A DNA stretch of 64,000 bases, from assembly GCF_963678635.1 (NCBI RefSeq), contig NC_087067.1:21262596-21326595 (forward strand), given 5' to 3'. The notes below the pieces were generated by a model that was not told the DNA's origin, searched no databases, and saw only the letters and a program-made list of their open reading frames with translations. The translations under genes were made by a program, and so were the position numbers. The stretch comes from Symsagittifera roscoffensis (Eukaryota; Xenacoelomorpha; Acoela; Convolutidae). Shown piece after piece: positions 35,301 to 46,219 of the stretch (the first letter of the stretch is position 1; every line of letters starts with the position of its first letter).

Positions 35301-38300
35301 TTGTCCGGCTGAAAATGGATAAAGCGACCGTGCAGTACCGAGTGGAGGAGAAAAAGAGAACTTGATACCACCAATCCTGTTGGCTGGTTTATTCTCATTA
35401 GCCTCGAAGTAGAAGAAGAGTAAAAGAACCCTGGCAAACACTAAACTTGAAATGGCAGATGTCACCCATTGCGGATCTGGTCGGCTAGATGACTAAAAGC
35501 CCTCGCAAACGAATATAGCACGAACGAAGCTGGAACAAAAACTCGACGTGGTCGAGTATAGTCGGATTTTGATATCCGACTCGGTCCTTGTGGGCGATCC
35601 TTCTGGTGGTTAGATGAAGATGCTCAGGGCGAATAACTCAGCGTGAAGTCATTTGATGGCATATAGTGAAAAAAAAGCCATGCAGGAATATTTAAAAGAG
35701 TTAATGGAAGGCTCTTTTTTGCGACGGAAAGAATATGGCACCGGAATGTCATCTGAAGCAAGTGAAAGGGTCTGGATCAACTGATGAAGGTTTCTAGGAG
35801 GGTCACCCCCAGAAATATTTCGATAAGTCGATGGTTACACTTTCAACAGTCGTGTCGTATCTGGCCTACCCGTGCGTGCGAACAAAGTTGCAAGTGCGAT
35901 TAGCATGGTGTTTGACGGGAATCAAAAGATCGGAATACGGAGACAGTAAATACTCGAGATCGGAAGAACAAGAGTTGGAGCTGATGGAGGGTCTACGAGC
36001 GTTGGTTGCTTGAGTCGACTCTGCGACAGCGTCAGCTAAGCGTAAATGTGCCCCTTGTTTCCTGAGGTTCGTGGTGGATTGTATTTCTCCTCCAGTGTTG
36101 GAAGCATGCATAAAAGCTATTCGACATGGAGGATTCAACCGTGAGCGGACATTGTTGAGAGCCTTGCTGGAGCTATATCAAGACATGCCGCTCCAGATAG
36201 CCACCAAAGAATCAAACGACATCGAGAGCTACAGAAGACTGGAGGAAGTGAGAAGGTGCTCCAACAAAGATCTTAAACTGAATCGGATTTAGGTTGAATG
36301 AGCCAAATATCCAAAGGAGTACGTTACCGGAGGCTATTTGAAATCATTCTAATACATGTCAGTTGGGCCCGCAATAGCGTATAGCCCTTTCGAGATTGAG
36401 GAAGCAAAAAGTGCATATTTAGACTTTGAACAGGCTATAGTCCTCGACTTCTGGGTCGAGAGGATGAAATAATTTGAAATGTTAACATTCGAGCAGCCAA
36501 GACTGGGGTCATCTTTGAGAAACGAGTGGTCGAACCTTCGGTTCCGGAACTGAAAGGACAGGTGAGCTTTGAATGTGGTTCATGGGATGGTCCTTTTAAA
36601 ACCAGTTTCGTTACGACGTGGGAGCTGATTAAACCTTCATGATGCCCAAATGCAATTGCAAGTTTGATATAGACGTGACTGCAGACGTCGTGCTGGAACT
36701 GGAAATTGGAGTGAAGAGAGTCTATATGACTTGGCCCTGATACATCACTTGTCAATGTCGTTAAGAAGATAGCAAACCACACAATTACAGACTGCTGTTT
36801 CAGGGAGGTTAATAGAGTATAAATCATGTGTGAAAATTTCATTTAACGCAATGAGAAGGAAGCCTTCTTCTAATAGTTAGTCAACATTAAGCAGCAGTCG
36901 CCAAGGAAAAAATGTCTCGACTGATTACGGAGTGATAAAACATTATGGGCTAGGTTGGTTCGCTTTTTCACGAAATCGGTTATTTCATAAAACGCATCGT
37001 AGATTGCCTTTATGTATCCTAGGTGTCTAAGGCTGCACGTATTCAATCTGTTATCAGTAATCTGGTTTTCAAATGAGCGGACAAAGGAGTACCAACTGCT
37101 TCTCAGTACCAACTCTTCTCAGTACCATGAAAGGTCACCCACGGATTCATTCAAAGGAAATTCTCCAAATTGTTGGATGGAGAAGGGCAGTTGCCTGGTT
37201 TCCAGTTATGGAATGGAAGGGCTTGTGTGGGGGACTGGCCGCTGCTTGAATACACTGAGTGAGCAACATTGCCAGCTAGCCGAATTGTACAAAAGGTTGA
37301 GTTTGTCGAAAAAGAACGAGATGGAACTGATTGCGGATTGCCATGAACTAACGGCGGAGAACCTGATGACCACACCGGGATTTTGTAGCATGATCAGCTT
37401 GATTGGGTCATTGGAGCGTCTGTAGTGTACCCATGAGCTGGTTACATTTTTGAGTCTGAAAGTGTTCCCTGGATTGTTACAGACGGAACAGAAAATCGGA
37501 GGCTGGGAGAAGTTTTTTAAAATGAGATGAATCTGAAAGAGAGTGAAGGACTTGATAGTCCCACTGGTTCAACGTATTCGGCGGGGACAAGTTCTGCACG
37601 ATACTGCAACAGCAAATACATCCAGCACATGGTGGTGCTAGATGCGAGGACACAACAGGTGTTGATTGATCAACTCTTCTCAGTACCCCGAGGTGTGAGA
37701 CTGGCCAGAATATCGAAAAGTTCGTATGATTTGTTAACGAAGATCATTCGGGCTGTCCCGAAGAGATATGAAGGCGGGTTTAAAGTCGTAGTTGGTGAGA
37801 ACTTCACGAAGTTAAGCGAAGGCAATGTAAGTGAGTTCCAGAAGAAAATAGCAAGTGGAGCATTACTTACCGAATTGTCCACGATAGATGAAAGAGACGA
37901 GACACATCAAATAACGACAGAAGTGGAACCGTTACTGGACATTTCAGGGTACTGGACCTGGAGAAACATTCGGGTGACCCATGGAGCGTAACCTTTTCAC
38001 TGCCTGGTGCGGACGTTAAGGTAACCAGAACGAGGGAGCTTGATGTTGGTATGGGATGTGGCGGTATCGATCCCCTATCGATTCTGCTAGTCAAAGCCAT
38101 GATCGCGGTGTTGCGGCTAGAAGCCAGCGCTGAAACGAAAGAGCACAAGAGGACTATGCTAACGCCCAAGCAGCTGAGCAACGTGAAGTTGAACCACAAC
38201 TTCGACTTGTTTAAAACCACCTGTGTATTTCTGAAGATACCGAGGCGATTGAAAGGATCTGAGAGATTAATTTCTTGGTTTCGTGCTGTGATGAGGTCAT

Positions 38301-38770
38301 GGATATTTGAGCTAGCGAAGCGCCATATGCCAAGAAACATGGAAGCTTACCAATCGTTCCAGTTAAATATAGGACCGGGTGCCAATAAGAGATCAATTTG
38401 ACTTACAGAAACGCTGTCACTACGACTGTGAAGCGTGGAGCTGGAATGTCTTGTATGACAGAGAGCCAGAAGGAGGAGGTCTCTCGAGCTGACCTAGATT
38501 ATAGCGTTAGCCTGTGCTTACATAACAGTTTCTGACGGAACCGGGACCAGATTGTGAATGTGGATCTCCTTGCCCTGCTATAAACAGAGACTGTTAAAGC
38601 AAGAAATTTGGGGCACTGCCCGCAACTGTGTCGAGGTGGTACAGAAGGTGCTAGAGGACTCCGAAATGGGACAGCAAGAAGACCAGGTCATGGAATGGGA
38701 GATGGCAAAGATGAAACTAAGACAGAAACTTTTGGAGAGATGAAATCTGTGAATTGTTCTTGTATGCGAA
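32331..38770 (+). pseudogene. Second gene of A2 (fossil)
   Basis: Fossil of the same gene as family B ORF2. It shows a weak start region, an SGNH-hydrolase remnant at about 33,460-33,900 (HLIIGGSFVRDL, TIMIGTYDISR), LDEALGLELSNFARFFKLRQ near 34,450, WTWDVIRRYGTQPVKKVGLN near 35,010, FVVDCISPPVLEACIKAIRH near 36,070, the stretch MVVLDARTQQVLIDQLFSVP near 37,630 and a C-terminal part near 38,200-38,400. It shows that the far C-terminal half of ORF2, lost from A1 by LINE insertion, is shared by both families. Broken. Confidence 0.8.
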
Positions 38771-39780
38771 CACTTAACCAGGCGAACTAAGCTTGATGAT
38801 TGAAAACTTTAAAATTTTTGTTTTGTTTAGAACCTGGTCACACCAGATGTTGGAACTATTGTCTTTTTTCACTTATAATTGTTGAATTACAATGAGAACT
38901 TTGTTGCGTTAGTTTTTATTTATGCACGCAATTGAGTGAGTATGATAACTGAATTAAACCTGACTGAAAGTTTTCAAACTGCATAGGATGTATCTTTTTT
39001 TTGTAGGGACCTGGAAGGTTTTGGGTAAGCTCGCTCGCTTCCTAGCCAGAGAGTTTCTTAGTTTTGAAATTTAGGGCAACAGCATGTGTAGACGATTATA
39101 CATCCTGAATGACTCTACGAGCAGAAAGAATTTTTAAGACGGATTGGCGTAAGTAGTCAGAAAAGAAATTTTATCAAGGGCACTACTCATGGTGCATATT
39201 TTGTGAATTTGTCAGAAGTCATTGAATTGTAGTATGATGTCATTTTTGACACGCGGTGTGGTGAGGTTTGGTAGACATACTTTAGTTTCTGATGCGGTTT
39301 GTAAAATGTTGATAGAGTACTCTATCACCACTAAAAAATAACCCGGAGTTATGCGTTCAATGGGGACATTAAGGAGACTGTCCGGGGAGTATGTGTCATT
39401 CACCGGCCTGGATGTCACAGTCGTACCTTCCGACGCCCGCTAAGATAAATATTAAAGGCCTTGTTATCGAAGTTACAGTATAAAGGAGGCTCAGACTGTT
39501 ACAAAATTTCAAATTTTCAAAATTTCGCTTTGGACTGGAAAAATAGCAAAAAACGGCCATTTTGACTAAAAATATACAGAAAAACAGAAGAACCGATCGC
39601 AAGTCGAAAACAAAATAGAAAAAGAAATCAAAAATCAAAAGAAGAACGAACCTTCTTATCGTGAAATTTAGACACGATAAGCTGCTTATTGGAAGAAGGT
39701 TGTGGAATTGGAAGGTCCAGTGGGGCATGCGGGATTGCGCCTAGCCCTCTGGTGCTACAAAATTAGAGAGGTAATGATGT
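38771..39780 (+). repeat. 3' region and candidate LTR of A2
   Basis: Non-coding. It contains TCCGGGGAGTATGTGTCA at about 39,380 and TTTTCAAAATTTCG at about 39,513, both of which also occur, in the same order, 3' of ORF2 in family B. A TATAAA word near 39,478 is compatible with an LTR promoter. A possible LTR start is TGTGTCA near 39,390. The outer end is not determined because no second LTR of this copy is visible. Confidence 0.5.
39655..39681. other. Perfect 9-bp stem hairpin
   Basis: CTTATCGTG and CACGATAAG pair perfectly around a 9-base loop, inside the candidate LTR of A2. An outer pair (CCTTCTT with AAGAAGG) could extend it. It may be a structured R/U5 element or chance. Confidence 0.55.
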
Positions 39781-40566
39781 TATCTCCGGGAGAGTACTGA
39801 ATCAGTGGCCTGGTTTCCAGAGACTGCCAGAAAAACTTTTAATCACGTTTCAGCGGCTGTAATGCCCTGGACGTATTTAGTTTACTCCGATATTAATTTA
39901 GTTTTTCAGAGCTTGAGCGGATTTAGTATATAACTGTCAGTAAAAACATTTCTTATTGAGTTCTTCTGGCAGTGTTATAGGAGTAATCACGTTGTCTGGG
40001 AATCCGATACCCAACTATGTGGTTATTTTCAAATGCAATTGAAAGCTGATCAAAGGTTGTTTAGCTAATGGCTTAAAAATTTTAACATAAATTTAGACCT
40101 TAACCGACCAGAAAATTACCTGATTAGGTCAAAACCGTTAAAAACGGGTGGGATTAATGTAACTGACGTTAACCAAAAGTCAATAGGTATTTTTCCTACG
40201 GTCAGTTTTTGTGTGATGTCTGGAATGTTACATTTAGAGCTACGGCACCTCTACAGAACCAATCGGAAGCGGCCAGACGGTTTGACGCTCCTCCCATGGG
40301 CTGTTGGTCAACAGCTTTTGTGGGATGTAACGGTTACAGAACGGTTATAGAATTCCTAGTCCCCAGTAGGATTAGTGCGGGTTTTTTTGTAACCCCGGTT
40401 AGGCTGACGCTGAAGCGAAAAAACAAAACAATGATATGTATGAAGACTAATATGATTTTTAAAATATTGTTTCAAACGTTTTCGCATATGCTTTGCATCA
40501 TCAGGATTAAAACTTTTTTTATTTACAAAATTTAAAAAACGATCAAATCTATGAAAAGATGAGAAG
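39781..40566. other. Interval, probably Penelope-like 3' flank
   Basis: No gene. The stretch around 40,440-40,520 precedes the tandemly repeated Penelope-like 3' segment and may belong to it. Nothing else was recognised. Confidence 0.4.
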
Positions 40567-41579
40567 TTTGTCTAAAATTGCTCCAGAATTTTTGACCAAT
40601 CAAACTTAAACAACTGTAATTGCATAGTAAATTACGTAGTCATTGAAAACATTTTCCTGTTAATTTCTGTGAGTCTCAGGTTTTTTGTTCTTCCTTATAA
40701 GATTTCGATTTGGGAATGTTTTCGATTCTGACATGTCAGTTTTTTTGAATTTCAGACATGTTGTACTCGGTTGTAAAATTTAATGTTTATTCCCGGCTCC
40801 TGAATTCATCGCGTGCGTTATATCTCGGCCTCTCTCTCCAAACATGCAAAGCCTCTAGTATGAGCAGCCATTGAATTTTGGCTGTTTGTTCTATAAACTC
40901 TGACTTCAGCTCATCAGTATCTCATACCTCCTTTTTACATTCTTGTAAGTGTTGCCCTACTGGGGAGTGCCCTTTGCGGTGTTCATTATCCCTTGTGGCT
41001 AACTGTCTGATTGTCTGGCTGACATAGGTGGAGTTTCTTCCACGACATGTAATCTTATATACCACTTTGTCTAAAATTTGTCTAAAATTGCTCCAGAATT
41101 TTTGACCAATCAAACTTAAACAACTGTAATTGCATAGTAAATTACGTTGTCATTGAAAACATTTTCCTGTTAATTTCTGTGAGTTTTAGGTTTTTTGTTC
41201 TTCCTTATAAGATTTCGATTTGGGAATGTTTTCGATTCTGACATGTCAGTTTTTTTGAATTTCAGACATGTTGTACTCGGTTGTAAAATTTAATGTTTAT
41301 TCCCGGCTCCTGAATTCATCGCGTGCGTTATATCTCGGCCTCTCTCTCCAAACATGCAAAGCCTCTAGTATGAGCAGCCATTGAATTTTGGCTGTTTGTT
41401 CTATAAACTCTGACTTCAGCTCATCAGTATCTCATACCTCCTTTTTACATTCTTATAAGTGTTGCCCTACTGGGGAGTCCCCTTTGCGGTGTTCATCATC
41501 CCTTGTGGCTAACTGTCGGATTGTCTGGCTGACATAGGTGGAGTTTCTTCCCCGACATGTAATCTTTTATACCACTTTG
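40567..41579. repeat. 510-bp direct tandem duplication
   Basis: Two near-identical units with a period of about 510 bp (for example TCTAAAATTGCTCCAGAATT at 40,571 and 41,081), differing at only a handful of bases. Head-to-tail partial copies are typical of Penelope-like insertions, where they form so-called pseudo-LTRs. The high identity suggests a recent duplication. Confidence 0.92.
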
Positions 41580-41790
41580 GATCTCAGTTCAAGAGCAAAG
41601 GAAGTTTTGAGGGATGGCAAGCATGTTTTCAATTTTATTCTTGTAAAAATTATTTGTGCCTTGGATATTTGCCGAACCTTTGAAGCTAACAGTTAAGATG
41701 GATTTCCTCGATATTGCTTTGTAAAAGGGGCGTTGAGCCTTTCAACCAGGTATCATTTCTCGGTTCTAGAAGAAAGAACACTTGAATTAC
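40567..41790 (-). mobile_element. Penelope-like element 3' fragment (PLE2), with tandem duplication
   Basis: On the - strand a GIY-YIG entry is visible (VVYKITCRGRNSTYVSQTIR, 40,922-41,113) with the usual following RDNEHRKGHSPVGQHL words. The segment containing it and its 3' flank is present twice in direct tandem. The RT part is missing, so this is a 3' remnant. The 3' wording near 40,800 resembles PLE1 near 28,040, which places both in one broad group. Inactive. Confidence 0.8.
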
Positions 41791-42129
41791 TATACAATAA
41801 AGAGCCGAGGCATCAGTGTAGCAAAGTGTAAATAATAAAATTGGTTATAAATTCATTGGTTACATCAAACAAAAACAAAACATCAGAAAACAAGCAATAA
41901 ACAAAACAAAAAAAACAAAATCGGTTACAGTTCGGAAATTGGTTGATTAAAGTATATGAAGTTTCGGATACTATAGAAAAATAAAGATTTAAGAATTAGG
42001 AACAAGCTGGTAATAAAACTTTACAAACAATTTCACAGATAGTCCAATTATACAGCGTATATACAGAGTATATACAGTTTCTCTTTCAAGCAATGTGTGA
42101 AAAATTAAACTGAATTAAAACATATAGAA

Positions 42130-42717
42130 CTAGCAAAAACGGAAATCACGCCACGTATTTGTATTAGTACATATAGGATTGTTTCTCAATTCACTCACGT
42201 AAAATTCTTTCAATTTTTTCTTGAATTCTGTTTTCGATTTTTCTAAATTGCGCAAAATTATGGGCAGTGAATTCCATTTTTTAGAAGTCAAATGAAAAAA
42301 TGATTTTTGTAGAGAAGCAGTTGAACAATGTTTGTCAAAAATAATTTGTTTCGTTCTTTCGTTGAGCCTATAATTGGCAGTCGGTAGTCTCAGTGTATTT
42401 TCAAAAGCCTTCTTTTTGTTTGTAAGATATTGGTATAAGTATGTTTTGCACTTTAACTCAATTCTTTTCTCGATTCCAATGAACGATTTGCTAATGCGAA
42501 GAAGGGAAGAAGATTTATATTTCGATCTGAAATATGTTCTTTTTAGCGCCCAGTTCAACTGTTTCTCCAGAGATAGCATCAAAGTAGCATTAATTTGTTG
42601 TAAAAAAATTGCTGAATAATCTAAATGTGATAAAACAAGACAATGAAGCAAGGCAACTAATGATAATGTCGGCAGTTGTTGTCCAATTGTATCAATAGTT
42701 TTAATCCCTTGGGCCAT
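42130..42717 (-). pseudogene. LINE ORF2 C-terminal part after the RT
   Basis: 195 codons. LLHCLVLSHLDYSAIFLQQI is the standard C-terminal word following the RT thumb in CR1/Jockey-type LINEs, and KSFFHLTSKKWNSLPIILRN is the usual end. It overlaps the endonuclease frame by 61 bp in another frame, consistent with an internal deletion that fused the two ends of ORF2 out of frame. Confidence 0.83.
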
Positions 42718-44258
42718 TTTTTGGAGAATTCGCCTAAGTTTGAAAAAATATAGTTTAAATGATTGGCAATTTTTTTGTCTTGGGTTATCATTTCACTGAA
42801 GGAATTTCGTAGAACTGTAATTCGATTGTTGCCAGAACATGTACCTCTAACTTGGTTAATATATTTCCATTTTTGTTGGATAGTGCTGAGAAAGGAAAAA
42901 CAATTTTTTGAATGATCGAGTTGTTTACTTCTAATCATTTGGCTCATTTGATTACGTAAAAACTTTGACCAATTATCGCTTGTGCTTTGACTGCGATATG
43001 ATCTGAGTGAATTCTGTTTCTTAGTCAACAATTGCTGACATTCTGAATCGAACCATTCCGTTTTCAACACGTTTTTTGGTTTAAAATTACGAACAAACTT
43101 TTTTTCGATAGGAGCATGTTGCTGTAGAGCACAAGAAATTAAATAAATTATCGTCGAGAACATGTTTTGTGCGTCTGTACATTGATATAAGAGATACCAA
43201 GGAAGAGCGGAGAGTGAATTGCAAAATTCATTTTTCTGATAATTTTTCTTATTGAAAGTCGAAGTTATCCTCGGTAAAATTTTGCCGCATTTTATATCCG
43301 TCAAAATAAATGAAGCAAAATGGTCGGTTTTATAAGGTGTATCAAAACAAAATTCAATGCCGTTTGTTTCATAGTCACTGATTATGTAGTCGATATGAGT
43401 TTTTGTTGAGGAACTAATTCTGGTCTCATCGTTTGGACAAAAAACCTTCAATCCATATGGAATATTTATAGAATCTAAATTTTCTTTTTCTTTGCTATCC
43501 AGATAATTTATGTTATAATCACCCAGAAGCGTAATTTTATTAGAAACTGAGAATGCATTATCTATGTTAAGCGTTAATTGTTCCAAAAAATCAATAAAGT
43601 TTGATCTGCTTGGGTTATAACACAAATTAACTAACATTTTTTCTTTACTCGAAATGTTAAATGTAGATTTGCACTCAACCCACACTGACTCATATTTTTC
43701 TTTATCAAATAAATTTAAATCAGGCCTCAATTTCGGAGCCAATTTGACTGGTATATATAACAAAACGCCACCGCCTTTCTTTTTTACCGCTGATTGCCTA
43801 TCATATCTGAACATCGCATGCGTTCTAGGTTGGAAATTCCATAAATTGTCACTATCTTCTTTTTTAAGGCACGTTTCGGAAATTCCTATAATTGTATTTT
43901 CGCCCATATCATCAAGAAATTTTTTCAATTGCATCCGTTTTCTAATAATACTTTGAAAATTCAAATGAACAAATTTAAGATTTGCACAATTTTTTGAGCA
44001 GATACCGTAGACTGTTTCAATGGTTTCAATAGGACCAGGGTGTTTTTCAACATACCCACTTCGGGTCAGTAACAACGCGAAAAGGAAAAGATGAGTCAGT
44101 GTGGTAGCTCTCCGCTCATTTATCCCACATTTCGATGATAATATCTTTTGCTGGCAGCTTAGATAGCCCCAGTAAACAATAGTTTTTTCTTTAGTTTCCA
44201 TTTGAACCTTGGAAATTAGAAAAATTGCACAAAACAACCAGAATTTAATATTCAGCAT
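42657..44258 (-). CDS. LINE ORF2 endonuclease part
   Basis: 533 codons open. A hydrophobic N-terminal stretch (THLFLFALLLTRSG) runs into GYVEKHPGP, which resembles the 2A-like DVExNPGP words found at the ORF2 start of some CR1-type LINEs, with His in place of Asn. The APE endonuclease follows: FVHLNFQSIIRKR (Asn), IIGISETCLKK (Glu), ITLLGDYNINYLD (Asp/Asn), THIDYIISD (Asp) and YKTDHFASF (His). The linker to RT follows (SKQLDHSKNCFSFLSTIQQK). The frame ends abruptly where the RT should begin, next to the C-terminal fragment. The endonuclease is complete by motif, but the protein lacks a polymerase. Confidence 0.85.
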   Translation of the reverse strand: MLNIKFWLFCAIFLISKVQMETKEKTIVYWGYLSCQQKILSSKCGINERRATTLTHLFLFALLLTRSGYVEKHPGPIETIETVYGICSKNCANLKFVHLNFQSIIRKRMQLKKFLDDMGENTIIGISETCLKKEDSDNLWNFQPRTHAMFRYDRQSAVKKKGGGVLLYIPVKLAPKLRPDLNLFDKEKYESVWVECKSTFNISSKEKMLVNLCYNPSRSNFIDFLEQLTLNIDNAFSVSNKITLLGDYNINYLDSKEKENLDSINIPYGLKVFCPNDETRISSSTKTHIDYIISDYETNGIEFCFDTPYKTDHFASFILTDIKCGKILPRITSTFNKKNYQKNEFCNSLSALPWYLLYQCTDAQNMFSTIIYLISCALQQHAPIEKKFVRNFKPKNVLKTEWFDSECQQLLTKKQNSLRSYRSQSTSDNWSKFLRNQMSQMIRSKQLDHSKNCFSFLSTIQQKWKYINQVRGTCSGNNRITVLRNSFSEMITQDKKIANHLNYIFSNLGEFSKKWPKGLKLLIQLDNNCRHYH

Positions 44259-44314
44259 AATAAGTTAAATAAATTAAATAACCGCCAAAGTTTGCACCAA
44301 GAAAAAATGCGAAA

Positions 44315-44923
44315 CTAGTATTTCCTAAAAAATTTTGCACCGTTTTGGAAAAATTGTAACATTTCTGCCGTTTTTGGATCTAAATTTGATGATTGTTGGG
44401 TTTGCTTCGTTCTGGCGCGGGTTGTAATCTCACATGTGTTTGCATTAATATCAGAACCTCTAAAAGAATCTCTAAAACTTTGCACCAAAATTTCAACACC
44501 CCCATCAGAAGAATGCAAACCATCCGAGCTAAGCGCATCGGTATTTTGACTAAAATTTTTGTTTATGTCTAAAATATCCAATTTTACTTCGCCCAAGTCT
44601 TTTACATTCCGTACTAAATTAAGAATTTGCTTGTTTAGCTTCTGTACATTTGGATTAAAATCTTTTCTAAAAGCGCCTAAGGGAGTTACAGTACATAGTG
44701 AAATTGTTTCTGGGGAGAATTTATGATTTATGAGGTAAATTAGTTTTTCTAAGCTACTCACGGCTTCCTTCGCGTCGAAATCACTTGAGAGGCAGTCATT
44801 TATTCCAATTAGCGTAGTTACATGTTTAAAATGTCGCGATTTACTGTTTCTCACGCGTTCCAGCAATGCAGAATTTTTGTGCCCACCACATCCTTGTAAC
44901 ATTCGTCTACTACAGTCACACAT
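44315..44923 (-). CDS. LINE ORF1, SGNH-hydrolase-type protein
   Basis: 202 codons open. Near the start HFKHVTTLIGINDCLSSDF gives the SGNH block III (GxND), and ALSSDGLHSSDGGVEIL gives block V (DGxH). The region between, with ISLCTVTPLGAF, fits the fold. Block I (GDS) is not in this frame; a possible trace (PEPIVIG) lies just upstream in another frame, so the frame is probably 5'-incomplete. ORF1 proteins with an esterase of this type are known in CR1 and L2 LINEs and bind RNA or membranes. The stop lies 57 bp ahead of the ORF2 start. Confidence 0.72.
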   Translation of the reverse strand: MCDCSRRMLQGCGGHKNSALLERVRNSKSRHFKHVTTLIGINDCLSSDFDAKEAVSSLEKLIYLINHKFSPETISLCTVTPLGAFRKDFNPNVQKLNKQILNLVRNVKDLGEVKLDILDINKNFSQNTDALSSDGLHSSDGGVEILVQSFRDSFRGSDINANTCEITTRARTKQTQQSSNLDPKTAEMLQFFQNGAKFFRKY

Positions 44924-45199
44924 GAGGCTTAAGAAAAATAGGCCCTATAACTATTGGCTCAGGAGTCAGGGACACTATCTCTTGTGTTTTTCCGCCTCAA
45001 ATCAGTCGGAGCCAATTCGGTTCGCTTGTGACATGAGACTACGACCCGTTACAGCTTAAAGGCTACTACTAAAATATCCCCCCACTCTAGAATTAGAAAC
45101 GTCCCCATACTTAGGTCTCTAGATACCCAAAATACATGAACGCCGTTAAAAACCGGGTTGGAACAATCCGTTAAGTTACTTTTTATTAGACAGTGTAAC

Positions 45200-46175
45200 T
45201 TTGATCCATTTCAGATGGATCAACCTAAAACTCGCCTTACCTCAACATAACAATCATAAAACACACTCTAGAAATTTAAATTAAGGACTCACATGTTGAT
45301 GCGCTCAAGCACAGGAAGTAATTAAATGGGTGAGCAACTCTAGAATTAACTAAAGTAACTAGATAAGTTCAATGTTTATCAGTTTGAATGGTAAGGGTAA
45401 GTTTGAACTCAAGAACGAAGTTTTATGTGGACCATTGGGACACTCAAGCTGTCCACCTTTCCGTCGAAGGTTCACTCTGGTCCAGTTCAAATAATTACTC
45501 TCTCGGGAATACTCTGTCTTCTATTTCAGATAGGACAGCTCTACTCTTGTTCACTATGATGGAAATTGCGAATAGCAATTTCCCACTCGTTTTTATCTGA
45601 CAACTTTCCCGCAATTGTTCTAAAATTGTTCTGATATTGTTCTGATCTCTTTTTCTGATTTTCAGTTCTCGCGAGAAAATCGTGCATGACAGGTTCCATT
45701 CGAAATTTTGAAAAATTAAATTTCACTCAAAAATCAAGTGTTTTTTGCTTCTCTCAAGGTCAAACTTCCAAATATGACCGACTGGCACATACTCCCCGGA
45801 CTCGAGATCGATGTCCTCATCGCGCGCTGTCTTCTGCCAGTGAGTCCCAGAAAAACCGAGTGTTGCTCAAGATACAGTGCCAGTGGTCATTTACAGAAGT
45901 TTGCAGCAGATTTAAGCTTATCTACACCCCAAAATTCACAGCCATTTAAAATTTTCACACTATTGCTAAACAGCAACCAAAATCTGCATACACCTGCACC
46001 CTTGAATTTTCGCTTTTCAAGCCAATCATTTTAAAATCTCTTTTGTCCTATTCAATCAGGAAATTGTCATGCAGCATTTCGATTTATATAATAAATATAG
46101 TATATTAGTAACAATATTTGCTTTGTTAAAATTTCTTTTTCGTGAATCCAAGTTTCACTCGGATCCACGCTCAAG
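45200..46175 (-). repeat. 3' region with candidate LTR of family B
   Basis: Non-coding between ORF2 and the neighbouring LINE. In element sense it starts after a purine tract at 46,176-46,190. It contains TCCGGGGAGTATGTGCCA (near 45,795) and TTTTTCAAAATTTCG (near 45,705), both shared in order with the A2 3' region. It carries six CTTGAG words. The LTR start could be just after the purine tract or at TGTGCCA near 45,787. The 5' LTR is outside the window, so neither end is proven. Confidence 0.5.
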
Positions 46176-46190
46176 CCCCCCTTCCCTCTC
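46176..46190 (-). promoter_or_regulatory. Candidate polypurine tract
   Basis: In element sense GAGAGGGAAGGGGGG: 15 purines ending in six G, 29 bp after the ORF2 stop. In LTR elements the plus-strand primer is a purine tract directly ahead of the 3' LTR, and this is the best candidate by length and place. Confidence 0.65.
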
Positions 46191-46219
46191 AAGACTCAAG
46201 ATCCATCCGATTTGCCCAT

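Larger units (their letters stand above)
30650..39780 (+). mobile_element. Giant Ty3/Gypsy element, family A, copy A2 (fossil)
   Basis: A second family A copy on the + strand. It begins inside the C-terminal Pol extension and carries that tail (30,650-31,955), a spacer (31,960-32,330), a heavily degraded second gene (about 32,330-38,760) and a 3' region with an LTR candidate (to about 39,780). Gag and most of Pol are absent. Words match A1 and, more distantly, family B. It is badly broken, with several tens of interruptions, and looks older than A1. Confidence 0.83.
41790..45060 (-). mobile_element. CR1/L2-like LINE with SGNH-type ORF1 and RT core missing
   Basis: On the - strand: ORF1 with an SGNH-hydrolase pattern (44,315-44,923), ORF2 with an intact-looking APE endonuclease (42,657-44,258), then the C-terminal part of ORF2 (42,130-42,717) and an AT-rich 3' region to about 41,790. 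Between the endonuclease and the C-terminal part the whole RT palm is absent, so an internal deletion of probably more than 1 kb near 42,715 is inferred. The open frames suggest a fairly young copy. It cannot copy itself. Confidence 0.85.

Noticed and set aside
42657-44258. Host AP endonuclease gene
   Set aside because: It is flanked by an SGNH-type ORF1 and the standard LINE C-terminal part in the same orientation, and it has the LINE-type linker after the nuclease.
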